This document shows, piece after piece, positions 30,637 through 40,600 of a stretch of DNA of 64,000 bases (the stretch's first letter is position 1; the number at the start of each line of letters is the position of its first letter). The notes below the pieces were generated by a model, which made no database searches, was not told the origin of the DNA, and was given only the letters and a program-made list of their open reading frames with translations. The translations under genes and the position numbers were made by a program. Source of the stretch: Bacteroidales bacterium (GTDB lineage: Bacteria; Bacteroidota; Bacteroidia; Bacteroidales; Bacteroidaceae); contig SUXS01000007.1 of NCBI GenBank assembly GCA_015060865.1, positions 62,001 to 126,000 of the forward strand, in the 5' to 3' direction.

Positions 30637-31634
30637 TGCACTTCCCAAGTATCGTTGGTAAGGAGGAGTTCCTCGAAGGTGTGGTAGGCCTTCTTCTCCT
30701 TCACCTCGGCAATCTGCGCCTCTACAGCCTCATCATAGGTGGGTGCCTCCACATCACGGATGACACCGAGGGCAATGGGGAAGTCGGGGCCTTCCATCAG
30801 CGCCAACTTGAGCTGCAGGGTATTGTCCTCACAGTGGGCATCGTGTACGAGGATGTCGTCGATAGTCACGCCATTCTCACCAATCTTTACCACCTTGAGG
30901 CCGAAGCCCTCTTGCATAAGTCCGTACTCGTTGTTCACACCGAATACCATGGGCTGACCATGACGCAGGTAGATGGCATTCTTGGCGCGTCCCTCCTTAT
31001 TATACACGCTGTCGTGGGTACCGTCGTTGAAGATGACACAGTTTTGCAGTATCTCACACACCGAAGCACCCTTATGAGCATGAGCAGCTTTGAGGATCTC
31101 TACGGTGCCTGGAGCATCGGTCGCCACGGCACGGGCAAAGAAGTGCCCTCGGGCACCGAAACAGAGTTCGGCCGGGCGGAAGGGATCTTCCACTGTACCG
31201 TAGGGGCTTGACTTGCTCACGAAACCACGCGGACTCGTGGGCGAGTACTGCCCCTTGGTGAGGCCGTAGATGCGGTTGTTGAGCAATATCATGTTGAGGT
31301 TGATATTGCGGCGATTGGCGTGGATGAAGTGGTTGCCACCGATGGCGAGGCCGTCGCCATCGCCGCTCACCTGCCATACAGAAAGCTCGGGATTGGCCAC
31401 CTTGCAGCCTGTGGCGATGGCAGCAGCACGTCCGTGGATGGTGTTCATGCCATAGGTATTCATGTAGTGGGGCAAGCGACTCGAACATCCGATACCAGAT
31501 ATCACGGCGATATTGTGCGGAGCCACGCCTATCTCGGCCATAGCCTTATGGAGGGCGGCGAGGAAGAAGTGGTCACCACAGCCGGGACACCAGCGCGGCT
31601 GACCTTTCTTGTAATCTTGTGCTGTATAACTCAT
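30633..31634 (-). CDS. korB: 2-oxoacid:ferredoxin oxidoreductase subunit beta
   Basis: 333 aa. Thiamine-diphosphate-binding beta subunit. RWCPGCGDHFFLAALHKAM is the N-terminal signature. GDGDGLAIGGNHFIHANRRN with NNRIYGLTKGQYSPTS is the TPP/Mg site. It likely works with korA at 32.3 kb as a 2-oxoglutarate:ferredoxin oxidoreductase; the exact 2-oxoacid is inferred from family resemblance. The two are separated by the GxxExxY unit. Confidence 0.92.
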   Translation of the reverse strand: MSYTAQDYKKGQPRWCPGCGDHFFLAALHKAMAEIGVAPHNIAVISGIGCSSRLPHYMNTYGMNTIHGRAAAIATGCKVANPELSVWQVSGDGDGLAIGGNHFIHANRRNINLNMILLNNRIYGLTKGQYSPTSPRGFVSKSSPYGTVEDPFRPAELCFGARGHFFARAVATDAPGTVEILKAAHAHKGASVCEILQNCVIFNDGTHDSVYNKEGRAKNAIYLRHGQPMVFGVNNEYGLMQEGFGLKVVKIGENGVTIDDILVHDAHCEDNTLQLKLALMEGPDFPIALGVIRDVEAPTYDEAVEAQIAEVKEKKAYHTFEELLLTNDTWEVQ

Positions 31635-31726
31635 ATAGACTTATTTTTTAACCACAGATTTCACGGATTACTCTGATTAATTATTGAGAGTAACATGTCT
31701 TCTGCTGTTTGTTTTTTATTTTCTCT

Positions 31727-31800
31727 ACCACAGATTACGCAAATTACACGGATTAGTAATATGAATAATAATCTGAGAAATCTGTGTAATCTGTAGTTTT
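31727..31800. repeat. Repeat copy downstream of the GxxExxY gene
   Basis: A 74-bp block beginning ACCACAGATTACGC and ending AATCTGTAGTTTT. It is nearly identical to the block at 32199-32272 (about seven differences and one indel). Each block is an imperfect palindrome, its ACCACAGATT start pairing with its AATCTGTGGT-like end. A third, partial copy (ACCACAGATTTCACGGATTA) is at 31651-31670. Confidence 0.75.
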
Positions 31801-31801
31801 A

Positions 31802-32179
31802 CTATATTATAAAACGTTCGTAGCGCAATGATGATTCTCCAAAGTTGACAAGCAAAGCGACCTCAGCGTCAGCTACCTTACCATAGTTGATGGCTTGTGC
31901 ACGGTGGATGTCCTCCAATTCCTTCACAGCTTTCAGCTCTACAATGATATGGTCAAAGCAGATGAAGTCAGGGACAAATAGCGAATCCAATTGTACTCCT
32001 CGGTATGAGACATGTATTGGCTCTTCACGCTTGTAGGGAATACCTTGCGCTTGAAATTCTATCTCCAATGCATCTTGATAGACCTTCTCGGTAAAGCCAC
32101 ATCCCAGATACTGGTGCACAGCCATAGCTGCACCAATAATCTGATATGTCTCTTCCTTATATATGAAGTTGCCTGTCAT
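31802..32179 (-). CDS. GxxExxY family protein
   Basis: 125 aa from the ATG at 32179; a longer frame to 32221 would run into the repeat. The name-giving motif is GFTEKVY in YLGCGFTEKVYQDALEIEF. Family-like KREEPIHVSYRGVQL and VPDFICFDHIIVELKAV follow, and it ends AEVALLVNFGESSLRYERFI. The family resembles PD-(D/E)xK nucleases (D-x(n)-ExK: DFI...ELK), and its role is unknown. It lies between korB and korA on the same strand, flanked on both sides by the same palindromic repeat, and is probably a later insertion. Confidence 0.92.
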   Translation of the reverse strand: MTGNFIYKEETYQIIGAAMAVHQYLGCGFTEKVYQDALEIEFQAQGIPYKREEPIHVSYRGVQLDSLFVPDFICFDHIIVELKAVKELEDIHRAQAINYGKVADAEVALLVNFGESSLRYERFII

Positions 32180-32198
32180 GATGCTTACTTTCTTGTCA

Positions 32199-32272
32199 AC
32201 CACAGATTTCGCGGATTGCACGGATTGGTAATATGAATAAATAATCTGAGAAATCTGTGTAATCTGTGGTTT
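32199..32272. repeat. Repeat copy upstream of the GxxExxY gene
   Basis: The second 74-bp block (start ACCACAGATTTCGCGG, end AATCTGTGGTTT), 20 bp before the GxxExxY start and 12 bp after the korA stop. The distance to its twin at 31727 is 472 bp. Confidence 0.75.
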
Positions 32273-32284
32273 ATATAAACAATC

Positions 32285-34132
32285 CTAGTCCAAGAGGGGG
32301 GCCAAGTTTTGAACCAGTGTGCTGACTTCAAAGGGCTGTCCCTTTACCTCGTTGTACTGGCAAGGTGAGAATCCGTCGACCTTCATGCGTAGCCACGCAG
32401 CCAGCTGGCCCGAGTTCTGCTCAGCCACCACCACCTTAGGATACTTGCGCAGCACCTCAGCGGTGTTCTTGGGCAGCGGGTTGATGTACTTGAAGTGGGC
32501 GAGCGCCACCTTCTTGCCTGCAGCACGCATCTCGTCCATAGCGGCATGAAGATGTCCGTAGGTACCGCCAAAGCCCACGATGAGCAGGTCGGCATCTTCG
32601 GCATCGCCCTCTACTACGAGGTCGGGCACAGGGATGGCATCCACCTTCTGCTGGCGCAGGCGCGTCATCAAGTCGTGGTTCTCGGGGTCGGTAGAGATGG
32701 CACCTGTCTTGTTGTCCTTCTCCAAACCACCGAGGATATGCTGGAATCCTTCGCGTCCGGGCACTGCCCAGTAGCGCACGCCATTCTCCTCCTGACGCTG
32801 GTAGGGAGTCCATGTACCTTTCAGCTCTTCAGGCACATAAGGTGGATTGATAGCAGGATATTCAGCCAGGTTGGGCAGGCGGAAGGCACCAGAGCCGTTG
32901 GCCACGAAGGCATCGGTGAGCAGCACCACGGGAGTCATGTGCTCCAAGGCAATCTTACAAGCCATGTAGGCAGCATCGAAGCAGTCGGTGGGCGATGTGG
33001 CTGCCAATACCGGCATGGGCGATTCGCCGTTACGGCCAAAGAGCACCTGCAGCAGGTCGGTCTGCTCCGACTTAGTGGGCAGTCCCGTAGCGGGTCCTCC
33101 GCGCTGTACGTCGAGTACTACGAGCGGAAGTTCCATGATGACGGCGAGGTTCATCGCCTCGGACTTGAGGCAGATGCCGGGTCCAGAGGTGGATGTCACA
33201 GCCAAAGCGCCTGCAAACGAAGCGCCAACAGCCGAAGCGCATCCGGCAATCTCGTCTTCGCACTGTACGGTGGTCACGCCCAGCGACTTGTGCTTCGACA
33301 GCTCGTGCAGCACGTCGGTAGCCGGAGTGATGGGGTATGAGCCCAAGTAGAGCTTCAGGCCAGCCTTCTCGGCGGCTGCGATGAAGCCGTATGCTGTGGC
33401 CTTGTTGCCCGTGATGTCCATATAGCGACCGGGCACCTTGTGCTTGGTCTCCACACGGTATACGTTGGTTGCCGAGCTATGGGTGTTGTGTCCGTAGTCG
33501 TAGCCGGCCTGTATCACCTTGATGTTGGCCTCTGCCAATGCGGGTTTCTTGGCAAACTTCTCGCGTAGATAGTTGAACGCCACGTTGAGGTCGCGGTCGA
33601 AGAGCCAGCACACGAGTCCGAGGGCAAACATGTTGCGGCACTTGAGCACCGCCTTAGGTTCCATACCGCTGTCGGCGAGGCAGTCCTTCACCATCTGTGT
33701 GATGGGGCATGCCACTACGCGGTCGGCGTCGATATTCATCTCCGCCAAGGGATCCTCGGTGGCGAAAGCGGCCTTCTTCAGGTCCGACGGACCGAACGAG
33801 TCGGTATCTATAATAATGGTAGCGTCGGGCTTGGCATAGCGGTACTGTGTCTTCAGTGCAGCAGCATTCATGGCTACCAGCACGTCGCACAGGTCACCGG
33901 GGGTATACACCTTGCCCGAACCGATATGTACTTGGAATCCCGACACGCCCGTAAGGCTTCCTTGCGGGGCACGTATGTCGGCCGGATAGTCGGGGAAGGT
34001 ACAAATGTCGTTACCTACGGTAGCCGATACGGTAGAAAAGATATTTCCCGCCAGCTGCATACCGTCGCCCGAGTCGCCGGAGAAGCGCACGATCACCTCG
34101 TCGCGCTCTTTTACGATGATTTGTTCACTCAT
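32285..34132 (-). CDS. korA: 2-oxoacid:acceptor oxidoreductase subunit alpha (gamma-alpha fusion)
   Basis: 615 aa. The N-terminal ~190 residues are the gamma domain (VIVRFSGDSGDGMQLAGNIF), fused to the alpha pyrimidine-binding domain with GSYPITPATDVLHELSK and VTSTSGPGICLKSEAMNLAV, and the transketolase C-terminal-like part (LLIVGFGGTYGHLHAAMDEM). It oxidises a 2-oxoacid, probably 2-oxoglutarate, to the acyl-CoA and reduces ferredoxin. Cytoplasmic, oxygen-sensitive family. Partner korB lies beyond the inserted unit. Confidence 0.93.
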   Translation of the reverse strand: MSEQIIVKERDEVIVRFSGDSGDGMQLAGNIFSTVSATVGNDICTFPDYPADIRAPQGSLTGVSGFQVHIGSGKVYTPGDLCDVLVAMNAAALKTQYRYAKPDATIIIDTDSFGPSDLKKAAFATEDPLAEMNIDADRVVACPITQMVKDCLADSGMEPKAVLKCRNMFALGLVCWLFDRDLNVAFNYLREKFAKKPALAEANIKVIQAGYDYGHNTHSSATNVYRVETKHKVPGRYMDITGNKATAYGFIAAAEKAGLKLYLGSYPITPATDVLHELSKHKSLGVTTVQCEDEIAGCASAVGASFAGALAVTSTSGPGICLKSEAMNLAVIMELPLVVLDVQRGGPATGLPTKSEQTDLLQVLFGRNGESPMPVLAATSPTDCFDAAYMACKIALEHMTPVVLLTDAFVANGSGAFRLPNLAEYPAINPPYVPEELKGTWTPYQRQEENGVRYWAVPGREGFQHILGGLEKDNKTGAISTDPENHDLMTRLRQQKVDAIPVPDLVVEGDAEDADLLIVGFGGTYGHLHAAMDEMRAAGKKVALAHFKYINPLPKNTAEVLRKYPKVVVAEQNSGQLAAWLRMKVDGFSPCQYNEVKGQPFEVSTLVQNLAPLLD

Positions 34133-34433
34133 TGTCTTTAATATCTAAATATATCGGCTGCAAATTTCGGCATTTTTACTGAATAATGAAACACATTGCC
34201 CCATTATTTCCTATACTTATAACATTCTAAAACAATTAGGATTCTGCAAAAAGGCTAGAACCATTGCAAAAATATTTCAACGCATCAATAAAATAGAAAT
34301 CAAGAAATAATCGAACTCGGAAAGGGCAAGAATCATTAATCCTAAAGAAAACTATCAATGAGCCCAAGAAAAAGATAATGCCTCATCAGAGAACACACAC
34401 CATGATAGTCCGACAGCAGAATCACTACTACAT
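34133..34433. other. korA-cstA intergenic region
   Basis: 301 bp, AT-rich, without a recognisable gene. I found no convincing promoter for korA nor a terminator for cstA. TATATTTA about 20 bp before the korA start is a possible but poor -7 box. Confidence 0.35.
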
Positions 34434-35873
34434 TTAATACACTCCCAACGTACGTTTCCGCTTCCACACAGCGAACCATGCGATAGCCACGAGCACAGCT
34501 ACACCACCGATGGCATACGACACCAGCTGAGGCAGTTGGAAGCCTTCGGGAGCGATGCAGATGTAGGTGACGCTGACACAGGTCATGAACAGGGCGGGGA
34601 TAAGGGTTACCCAATAGGCATGCTTCTTCTGCTGCACCAAGTACACGGTGATGGCCCAGAGGGTGAAGACTGAGAGTGTCTGGTTGCTCCACGCGAAGTA
34701 GCGCCAGATTATCTTGAAGCCATCGGCATCGGCCAAGCTGTAGATGAGCACTCCCATCGTGACGAGGAAGAGCGGGATGCAGATGTAGAGGCGGCGACGG
34801 ATAGTCTTCTGCTCCAAGTGCAGGATGTCGGCCAGGATGAGGCGTGCCGAGCGCAATGCCGTGTCGCCACTGGTGATGGGCGCAGCTACGATACCGAGGA
34901 TGGCCACCACGCCACCGATGGCACCGAGCCAGTCCTTGGAAATCATCGTGGCCACCTTGGCACCGCTATAGGGGATGCCCGTAGCAGCATCTACCGTGCC
35001 GTGCTCGCCGAAAAACCACGTGGCAGCAGCAGCCCAGATGAGGGCCACGATACCTTCGGTGACCATAGCGCCGTAGAAGATGGGGCGGCAGTGGCGCTCG
35101 TTCTTCATGCAGCGTGCCATGAGGGGCGACTGCGTGGCATGGAAACCGCTGATGGCACCACAGGCGATACTCACAAACATCATGGGGAAGATGGGCGAGG
35201 GGTCGTACTTAGTACCGAAGCTATCCCACATCTCGGGCAGCTGGGGCGACTTGACATACAGCATGATAAGTACCCCGAAGGCCATGAAGAGCAGGGCGAT
35301 GGCAAACAGGGGATAGATGCGCCCAATAATCTTGTCGATGGGCAGCAGCGTGGCCAATACATAATATAGGAAGATAGCGACAATCCAGAAGTTCACATTC
35401 AACGCCTCGGGTGTCATACCCGCCAGCAGTTCGGCAGGCCCCGACACGAACACCGCGCCCACGAGTACCATCAGCACGATGGTGAAGACGTTCATCACCG
35501 CCTTGGTGCGATTGCCCAGGTACTTGCCTATCAGTTCGGGCAGGTTGGCCCCATTGTTGCGGATAGAGAGGCAGCCCGAGAAAAAGTCGTGCACGGCACC
35601 GGCAAAGAGAGTACCGATAACAATCCATAGGTAGGATGCCGTACCGAACTGCGCTCCCATGATAGCGCCGAAGATGGGGCCGAGGCCCGCGATGTTGAGG
35701 AACTGAATCATGAAAATCTTCCACGTAGGCATGGGGATATAATCCACGCCATCGTTCATTGCCACAGCGGGCGTCTCACGCTTGGGGTCGGGACCAAAGA
35801 TACGGTTCACAAAACCGCCATATACGATATAGCCGATGATGAGCAGGGCCAGTGCTACCGAAAATGTTACCAT
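34434..35873 (-). CDS. cstA: CstA family carbon-starvation/peptide transporter
   Basis: 479 aa, the short type without the long C-terminus of E. coli CstA. About 13-14 membrane helices. Family signatures: AVAMNDGVDYIPMPTWKIFM, FLNIAGLGPIFGAIMGAQFG, AGAVHDFFSGCLSIRNNGAN, SGFHATQSPLMARCMKNERH. CstA relatives take up peptides or pyruvate. It has its own promoter and a 105-nt leader with a nested hairpin. Confidence 0.93.
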   Translation of the reverse strand: MVTFSVALALLIIGYIVYGGFVNRIFGPDPKRETPAVAMNDGVDYIPMPTWKIFMIQFLNIAGLGPIFGAIMGAQFGTASYLWIVIGTLFAGAVHDFFSGCLSIRNNGANLPELIGKYLGNRTKAVMNVFTIVLMVLVGAVFVSGPAELLAGMTPEALNVNFWIVAIFLYYVLATLLPIDKIIGRIYPLFAIALLFMAFGVLIMLYVKSPQLPEMWDSFGTKYDPSPIFPMMFVSIACGAISGFHATQSPLMARCMKNERHCRPIFYGAMVTEGIVALIWAAAATWFFGEHGTVDAATGIPYSGAKVATMISKDWLGAIGGVVAILGIVAAPITSGDTALRSARLILADILHLEQKTIRRRLYICIPLFLVTMGVLIYSLADADGFKIIWRYFAWSNQTLSVFTLWAITVYLVQQKKHAYWVTLIPALFMTCVSVTYICIAPEGFQLPQLVSYAIGGVAVLVAIAWFAVWKRKRTLGVY

Positions 35874-35893
35874 AACTAACCAATACCTATCAT

Positions 35894-35958
35894 GAATCTG
35901 TTTGAGTTTTTTACGTCAATATGCCTTGTCTTGACTTTTACCTTTATTAAACAGATTC
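35894..35958 (-). promoter_or_regulatory. Nested hairpin in the cstA leader, with GAATCTGTT termini
   Basis: A 65-bp block bounded by inverted GAATCTGTTT (35894-35903) and AAACAGATTC (35949-35958). On the minus strand it contains a second stem GTCAA / TTGAC inside the first. It lies entirely between the cstA promoter and start codon, so it is transcribed. The termini match those of the 182-bp element at 20203-20384. Confidence 0.5.
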
Positions 35959-35977
35959 GACTTTTCTAAATCGGCAG

Positions 35978-36008
35978 CAAAATTAGTGCAAGCTAGACGA
36001 ATATGCAA
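35978..36008 (-). promoter_or_regulatory. Promoter of cstA
   Basis: On the minus strand TTG (36008-36006), a 20-bp spacer, and TAATTTTG (35985-35978), a consensus match. The core GCTTGCACTAATTTTG is identical to that of the ahcY promoter. Confidence 0.7.
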
Positions 36009-36026
36009 GTTATTAGAATGTTATTA

Positions 36027-37478
36027 TTACTTAATTAGCATGGGTATACTCTCATTCCCATAACGGTCTATAGCAGTCACCGCATAATGGCACCTTTGCC
36101 CCTGTGAAAAATCTTTATAGATCGTATCATGCAATGAGGCACGAAGCAGATTTTTCGGATGGGAAATGTTTATTGGCAAACTATCGCAACGATAGATATT
36201 ATAAGCAACAACATCAGAATCCTTCGAAGCGCTCCATTGGAGGGTCATCATTATCGAAGTCTGCTGTACAGTCGCACAATTGGGGGGCTGAGGGGCTATT
36301 GAATCCAACCACACCATTGCAGGAGGAAGTGCAGGAGAAGAGTAAAACAGACGCAAATAATCATATACTCCTTTCGTATTATCGGTGACAAACTTGGAAC
36401 GGAACTGCGCTGCCCCCCCAGTAGGATGGGCTCGTATCACATTGAGTTGACGAACAATCTCTTCAAGATTCCAATTTTTCTCATCAGGGTGAAGTTGATA
36501 AGTGCCCATACCTGCAATGACATGGCGTCCATAGCTATGTTCATGCCAGTCTGTAACAAAGGGATAAAAATGCCTCCCTGCATAGTAGAGCATGGGAAAG
36601 AGAGCATCAATGATACCTTCACGCATCCATTCCTGGGCTTCTTGGTGTACGGTATGATAGGCATTCCACCCATAACTGCCGTAACGCGAAGTATCGCCAT
36701 GCTTACCCAGTGTTGCTGCGCTCACACACACCCATGGTTTGATGCCTTTGACCTTAGCGTAAAGGGTACGCATAAGAGTGGTAATGTTACTTCTCCTCCA
36801 ATCGTTCTTGCTCTGCCCTCGTTGCTTTGATTGATTGTAGAAAGTGACGTCAGGATAGCTACTATTCCCTTCAGGATAGCGTATATAGTCGAAGTGTATC
36901 CCGTCAACGTCGTACCGCATTACCAATTCCTCAACAAGTGCGCTGAGATGTTCTATAGTGCCAGGATGCGATGGTTCCATGTACCAAGCTCCCTTGAACC
37001 GAGTACATTGACTGCGTTTCTTTGCAGGAAGCGATTGTCGGTCATGCCCCTGCACATAGGCTGCATCACCCAAAGGAATGGTCACAAGCCAAGCATGAAG
37101 CTGCATACCGCGCCGATGACACTCTTCTATTGCAAGGGCTAAAGGGTCATAGTCAGGTGCCACACCATGCCTTCCGCTGAATACAGGAGCGAAAGGTTCT
37201 ATATCTGAAGAATATATGACATCGCCACGGATACGTGTCTGCAATAAGACCGTATTGATATTGATGGCTTGCAAGCTATCAAGAATAATACTAAGATGAG
37301 CACGCTGGGCTGCATAGTTACCTTGATGTTCCTCACGTGGCCAATCAAGTCCCTTGATGGTGGTAAGCCATACAGCACGATACTCACGTTTAGGTGAATC
37401 GACAAACTGCGCAAGGACATGTGTAGGTATGATAATAGCTATTAGGAAACCCCATAGCATCCGTGCCAAAATTTTCAT
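36027..37478 (-). CDS. Secreted glycoside hydrolase-like family 10 (GHL10/DUF187) protein
   Basis: 483 aa. An N-terminal signal peptide (residues 1 to about 23, ending THVLAQ) sends it to the periplasm or surface. The TIM-barrel GHL10 domain starts REYRAVWLTTIKGLDWPREE and includes LLQTRIRGDVIYSS, VDGIHFDYIRYPEG (candidate catalytic D/E), and ALFPMLYYAGRHF. A fibronectin-type-III-like module with YNIYRCDSLP is at about 400-483. Substrate unknown; related proteins act on cell-wall or exopolysaccharide glycans. Confidence 0.88.
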   Translation of the reverse strand: MKILARMLWGFLIAIIIPTHVLAQFVDSPKREYRAVWLTTIKGLDWPREEHQGNYAAQRAHLSIILDSLQAININTVLLQTRIRGDVIYSSDIEPFAPVFSGRHGVAPDYDPLALAIEECHRRGMQLHAWLVTIPLGDAAYVQGHDRQSLPAKKRSQCTRFKGAWYMEPSHPGTIEHLSALVEELVMRYDVDGIHFDYIRYPEGNSSYPDVTFYNQSKQRGQSKNDWRRSNITTLMRTLYAKVKGIKPWVCVSAATLGKHGDTSRYGSYGWNAYHTVHQEAQEWMREGIIDALFPMLYYAGRHFYPFVTDWHEHSYGRHVIAGMGTYQLHPDEKNWNLEEIVRQLNVIRAHPTGGAAQFRSKFVTDNTKGVYDYLRLFYSSPALPPAMVWLDSIAPQPPNCATVQQTSIMMTLQWSASKDSDVVAYNIYRCDSLPINISHPKNLLRASLHDTIYKDFSQGQRCHYAVTAIDRYGNESIPMLIK

Positions 37479-37611
37479 GGTGCAAAATTAGCACAAGCTG
37501 AGAGAAGAATCAAATTAAATCGAATAAATCCGAGATAAAGTATGATTACCATTCATTAAAACAGAAAAAGCTCTACACAAAAGAACAAGGAAGCAGGGAC
37601 TATTAATAAAC

Positions 37612-37644
37612 GAAGTGAGACATGCCTAAATCACATCTCACTCC
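37612..37644 (-). terminator. Possible terminator of the C10 protease gene
   Basis: A stem of about 9 bp (GAAGTGAGA 37612-37620 with TCTCACTCC 37636-37644; one G-T pair in RNA) followed on the minus strand by GTTTATTAA. It lies about 20 bp after the protease stop. The T-run is poor. Confidence 0.4.
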
Positions 37645-37663
37645 GCTTGACGAAATATAGATT

Positions 37664-40600
37664 TTATTCCGCTATGCGCATAACTTTCTTTCCATCCACG
37701 AGATAAATGCATCCAGGCTGCATCTGACTACGTTCCGTCAACTTGCGTCCCTTCAAATCATATATACCTTTTCGTATAACGGCAGGCGCTTGTTCTACTA
37801 TAGGAGACATAATACCCGTAGTCTCATCCTCTGCACCAAGATAATAGAGATTAAATGCGTCAACTTTATACCAAGCATCACCACCTTCAACGCCTATGGT
37901 AAGTTCGCCATCTCCAACCCACACACTATCAACCATTCCTTCGGAAAGATAGAATCGTCCCCATTCATGAGCAGCGACATGAGCGATACTGTCACCGGCA
38001 AACAATGTGACCAAGTGTCCTTCGGAGGTACCCACCATTGCCGTAAGACGATAATATCCCTTCTGTAAACCTACTATGGTCTGCTTGATAGTAGTAGAAC
38101 CGGAAGTAGATTCATTATACAGCAAGTAATTACCCTCCAAGCCAACACCATAAGTAGCCAGATTACTTGCAGCACGAACCTTTGCATTTGTATCAGAAAT
38201 CCATCCCGACTTGGAATTGTCCTCAAAAGAGGGATTATCGATAAAGCTGGTATAGCAGATAGGATTGCTCTTATCTTTAAGCTGCAATTTGTAAACATCT
38301 AGGAAGGCCAATAAATTATTGGCAACCTTCTTGACTTCAGAAGTTGATGTTATCGACATAGAGACAAACACTCCATCAGCCGAAGCAATAGAATCTTGTA
38401 ACACTCCATTCCACTCATCTTCAACAATCGGGCTATACGCATCATATACAGACCGCGCCTCACTGATAGCAACTCCCAAATTCTGGTATAAGCGGTCAAG
38501 TGTAGTACTAACTGTCGCACGTATACGGCCTGCATCCACATTGATAACTCCCGTGAATGCCGGAATCACAGAACCAGAGTCAACAAGCAAAAAATATTGG
38601 GTATCACTTCCTGTCTCAGTATCAAGCAGATGAGAATAGTTACCAGCAATCGCATTGCCAACTACTGCTTGAAACTCTGCAATCCCCTGCGATGCTCCCT
38701 CACGGGTTACAGCAACTTGATTAGCTACTATCGGAGCGAGTGCGACATTACTTGTTGCCAACAGATAAGGAGTATGAGCCTGAAGTTTGTCAACGATATC
38801 TGCTGACACAATTTTATTCGTAATCTCTGTTGGTTGACGACAAAGATATCCAGAAGGCAGTTCCACCTCAAAAGGCAATGCCAACGTATACCACACACCA
38901 GGTTCCCAACTCGGAGAAAACATTGCTTTCTCTGCCACAAAATCATTCAATTGCCTATATGGATAACCTTGCTGTAGGCGTAAATCCTCACATTTAGAAC
39001 CCGCAATAATATTATATCCACCAAAACTATTTTCTTCCATATAGAATAGCGCATTAGGGTTAGCTGCAATAGGCTGAGTAGATATACCCTTTACCGCTGT
39101 AAGATCATAAGCAATTACAGAAATATCTGTTGCCAGTTCTGCAAAACGTTTGTCATTCCAATCCCCCTTTAGAGTCATCACTCCATCAACAACAGACACG
39201 CTATCCAAACTTGCGAGAGCCACCCTAAAAGGAATAAGTGTATCGGTGGTAGCATATGCCAAGGCTACATCACTATCCACATTGGACAATTTCTCTGCCA
39301 AACGCAACTTATAATATTTCTTTGAATCTAAGTGCTCAAACACAGCCTTAAGTACTTGAACATCGTCATTCTCAAACAATGCATCTACCGATTCCTTCTT
39401 GTCAAGGACAAAATCACCTTGCTCTGTATCATAAGCCAGCAATTCAAATGTAAACTTCGGTTGGGTAGGTGTTGCCTCCATATCGTTGGATATTGTCGCT
39501 TGTACCGTAAGTTCATCATCATATAGCATACGATATGTACCCATGGAATCCGTTTCAATTACTGAGCTTGCATTTATCGCCAAATCCTGCAACGTAAGGT
39601 GAGGCTCACTAGGTTCTACTGTAACAACCGCCTTATCCAATACATTATATCGTTTGTCGGTAAGGTAAAGATAATAGGTACGTTCCAAGATTGGTTTGAA
39701 TGTAGCTGTAAACTCTCCTGTCTCATTGGTTGCAAGCACCAATTCGGTATTCTTCGACGAAATAGCAGTGCTACTTGTAGGTGCCTTATCCGATGTGCTC
39801 CAATAAAGATAAAACCCGAAATAATCAAGCGTACCTTCATTGGTAACAGTTACACGTATCTCGTTATTTACTCGCTTATATAAATGGCCCACATCGATTT
39901 TTCCTTTTAGTTTCTGTTTCTTAGGAGTAATATTATACACCATACCCTGTTGCCCCGAGAAGCCATTGACCCCCGTTTCGTCATCCAAAGTATAGTAGCC
40001 ATCACCTTGACCACCCCAACCAAAATTAAAATGGAACAGATTATTGTTGGCATTATACCCATCAAGGATAATGGCATGCCCGCCATTGCTAGGATGAACT
40101 CCTGCGTATACCATAGGTTGGCCTTTTGATAGATTGCTGTATACGAGATTCTCCCAAGTTGCCTGACTAGTACCTCCCTTATACTGACAAGTGCTACTCA
40201 AATTAAAATAGGAATTGTATCCATCTACAATATTGCTTATCTGTCCAGAAGTACTACTACCATATGTCTGCCAAATGCCCGCTCCAAATGCGGCATTAAG
40301 CACAGCCACGGCATTACCCATCTCTTCCGGATAACTGCGATTGTAATCATTGAGCATCAAATCCCAATGAATAGGCGTTCCTTTCGGATAACTCACGGTA
40401 ACAGGTGCATCACCATAGCCGTAGGTTGGTGTTGTAGCCTGCAAGGTAGAAGGTAAATCACGACGGAAATGATGAAGCACCATTACTGCTGCCGTACAGG
40501 TACATCCCGTTACAGCACGATTGGTTGTGCCCGTAAGGAAGGGAGCCAAATTGTTATACGGAGCCGTTTGGTGCCAATGAGCTTGAATGATGGGCTGAAT

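Noticed and set aside
30585..31211. A 208-codon plus-strand frame opposite korB
   Set aside because: Antisense shadow of korB and the dusB start; no start signal and no family features.
32495..33340. A 281-codon plus-strand frame opposite korA
   Set aside because: Antisense shadow of a well-supported gene.
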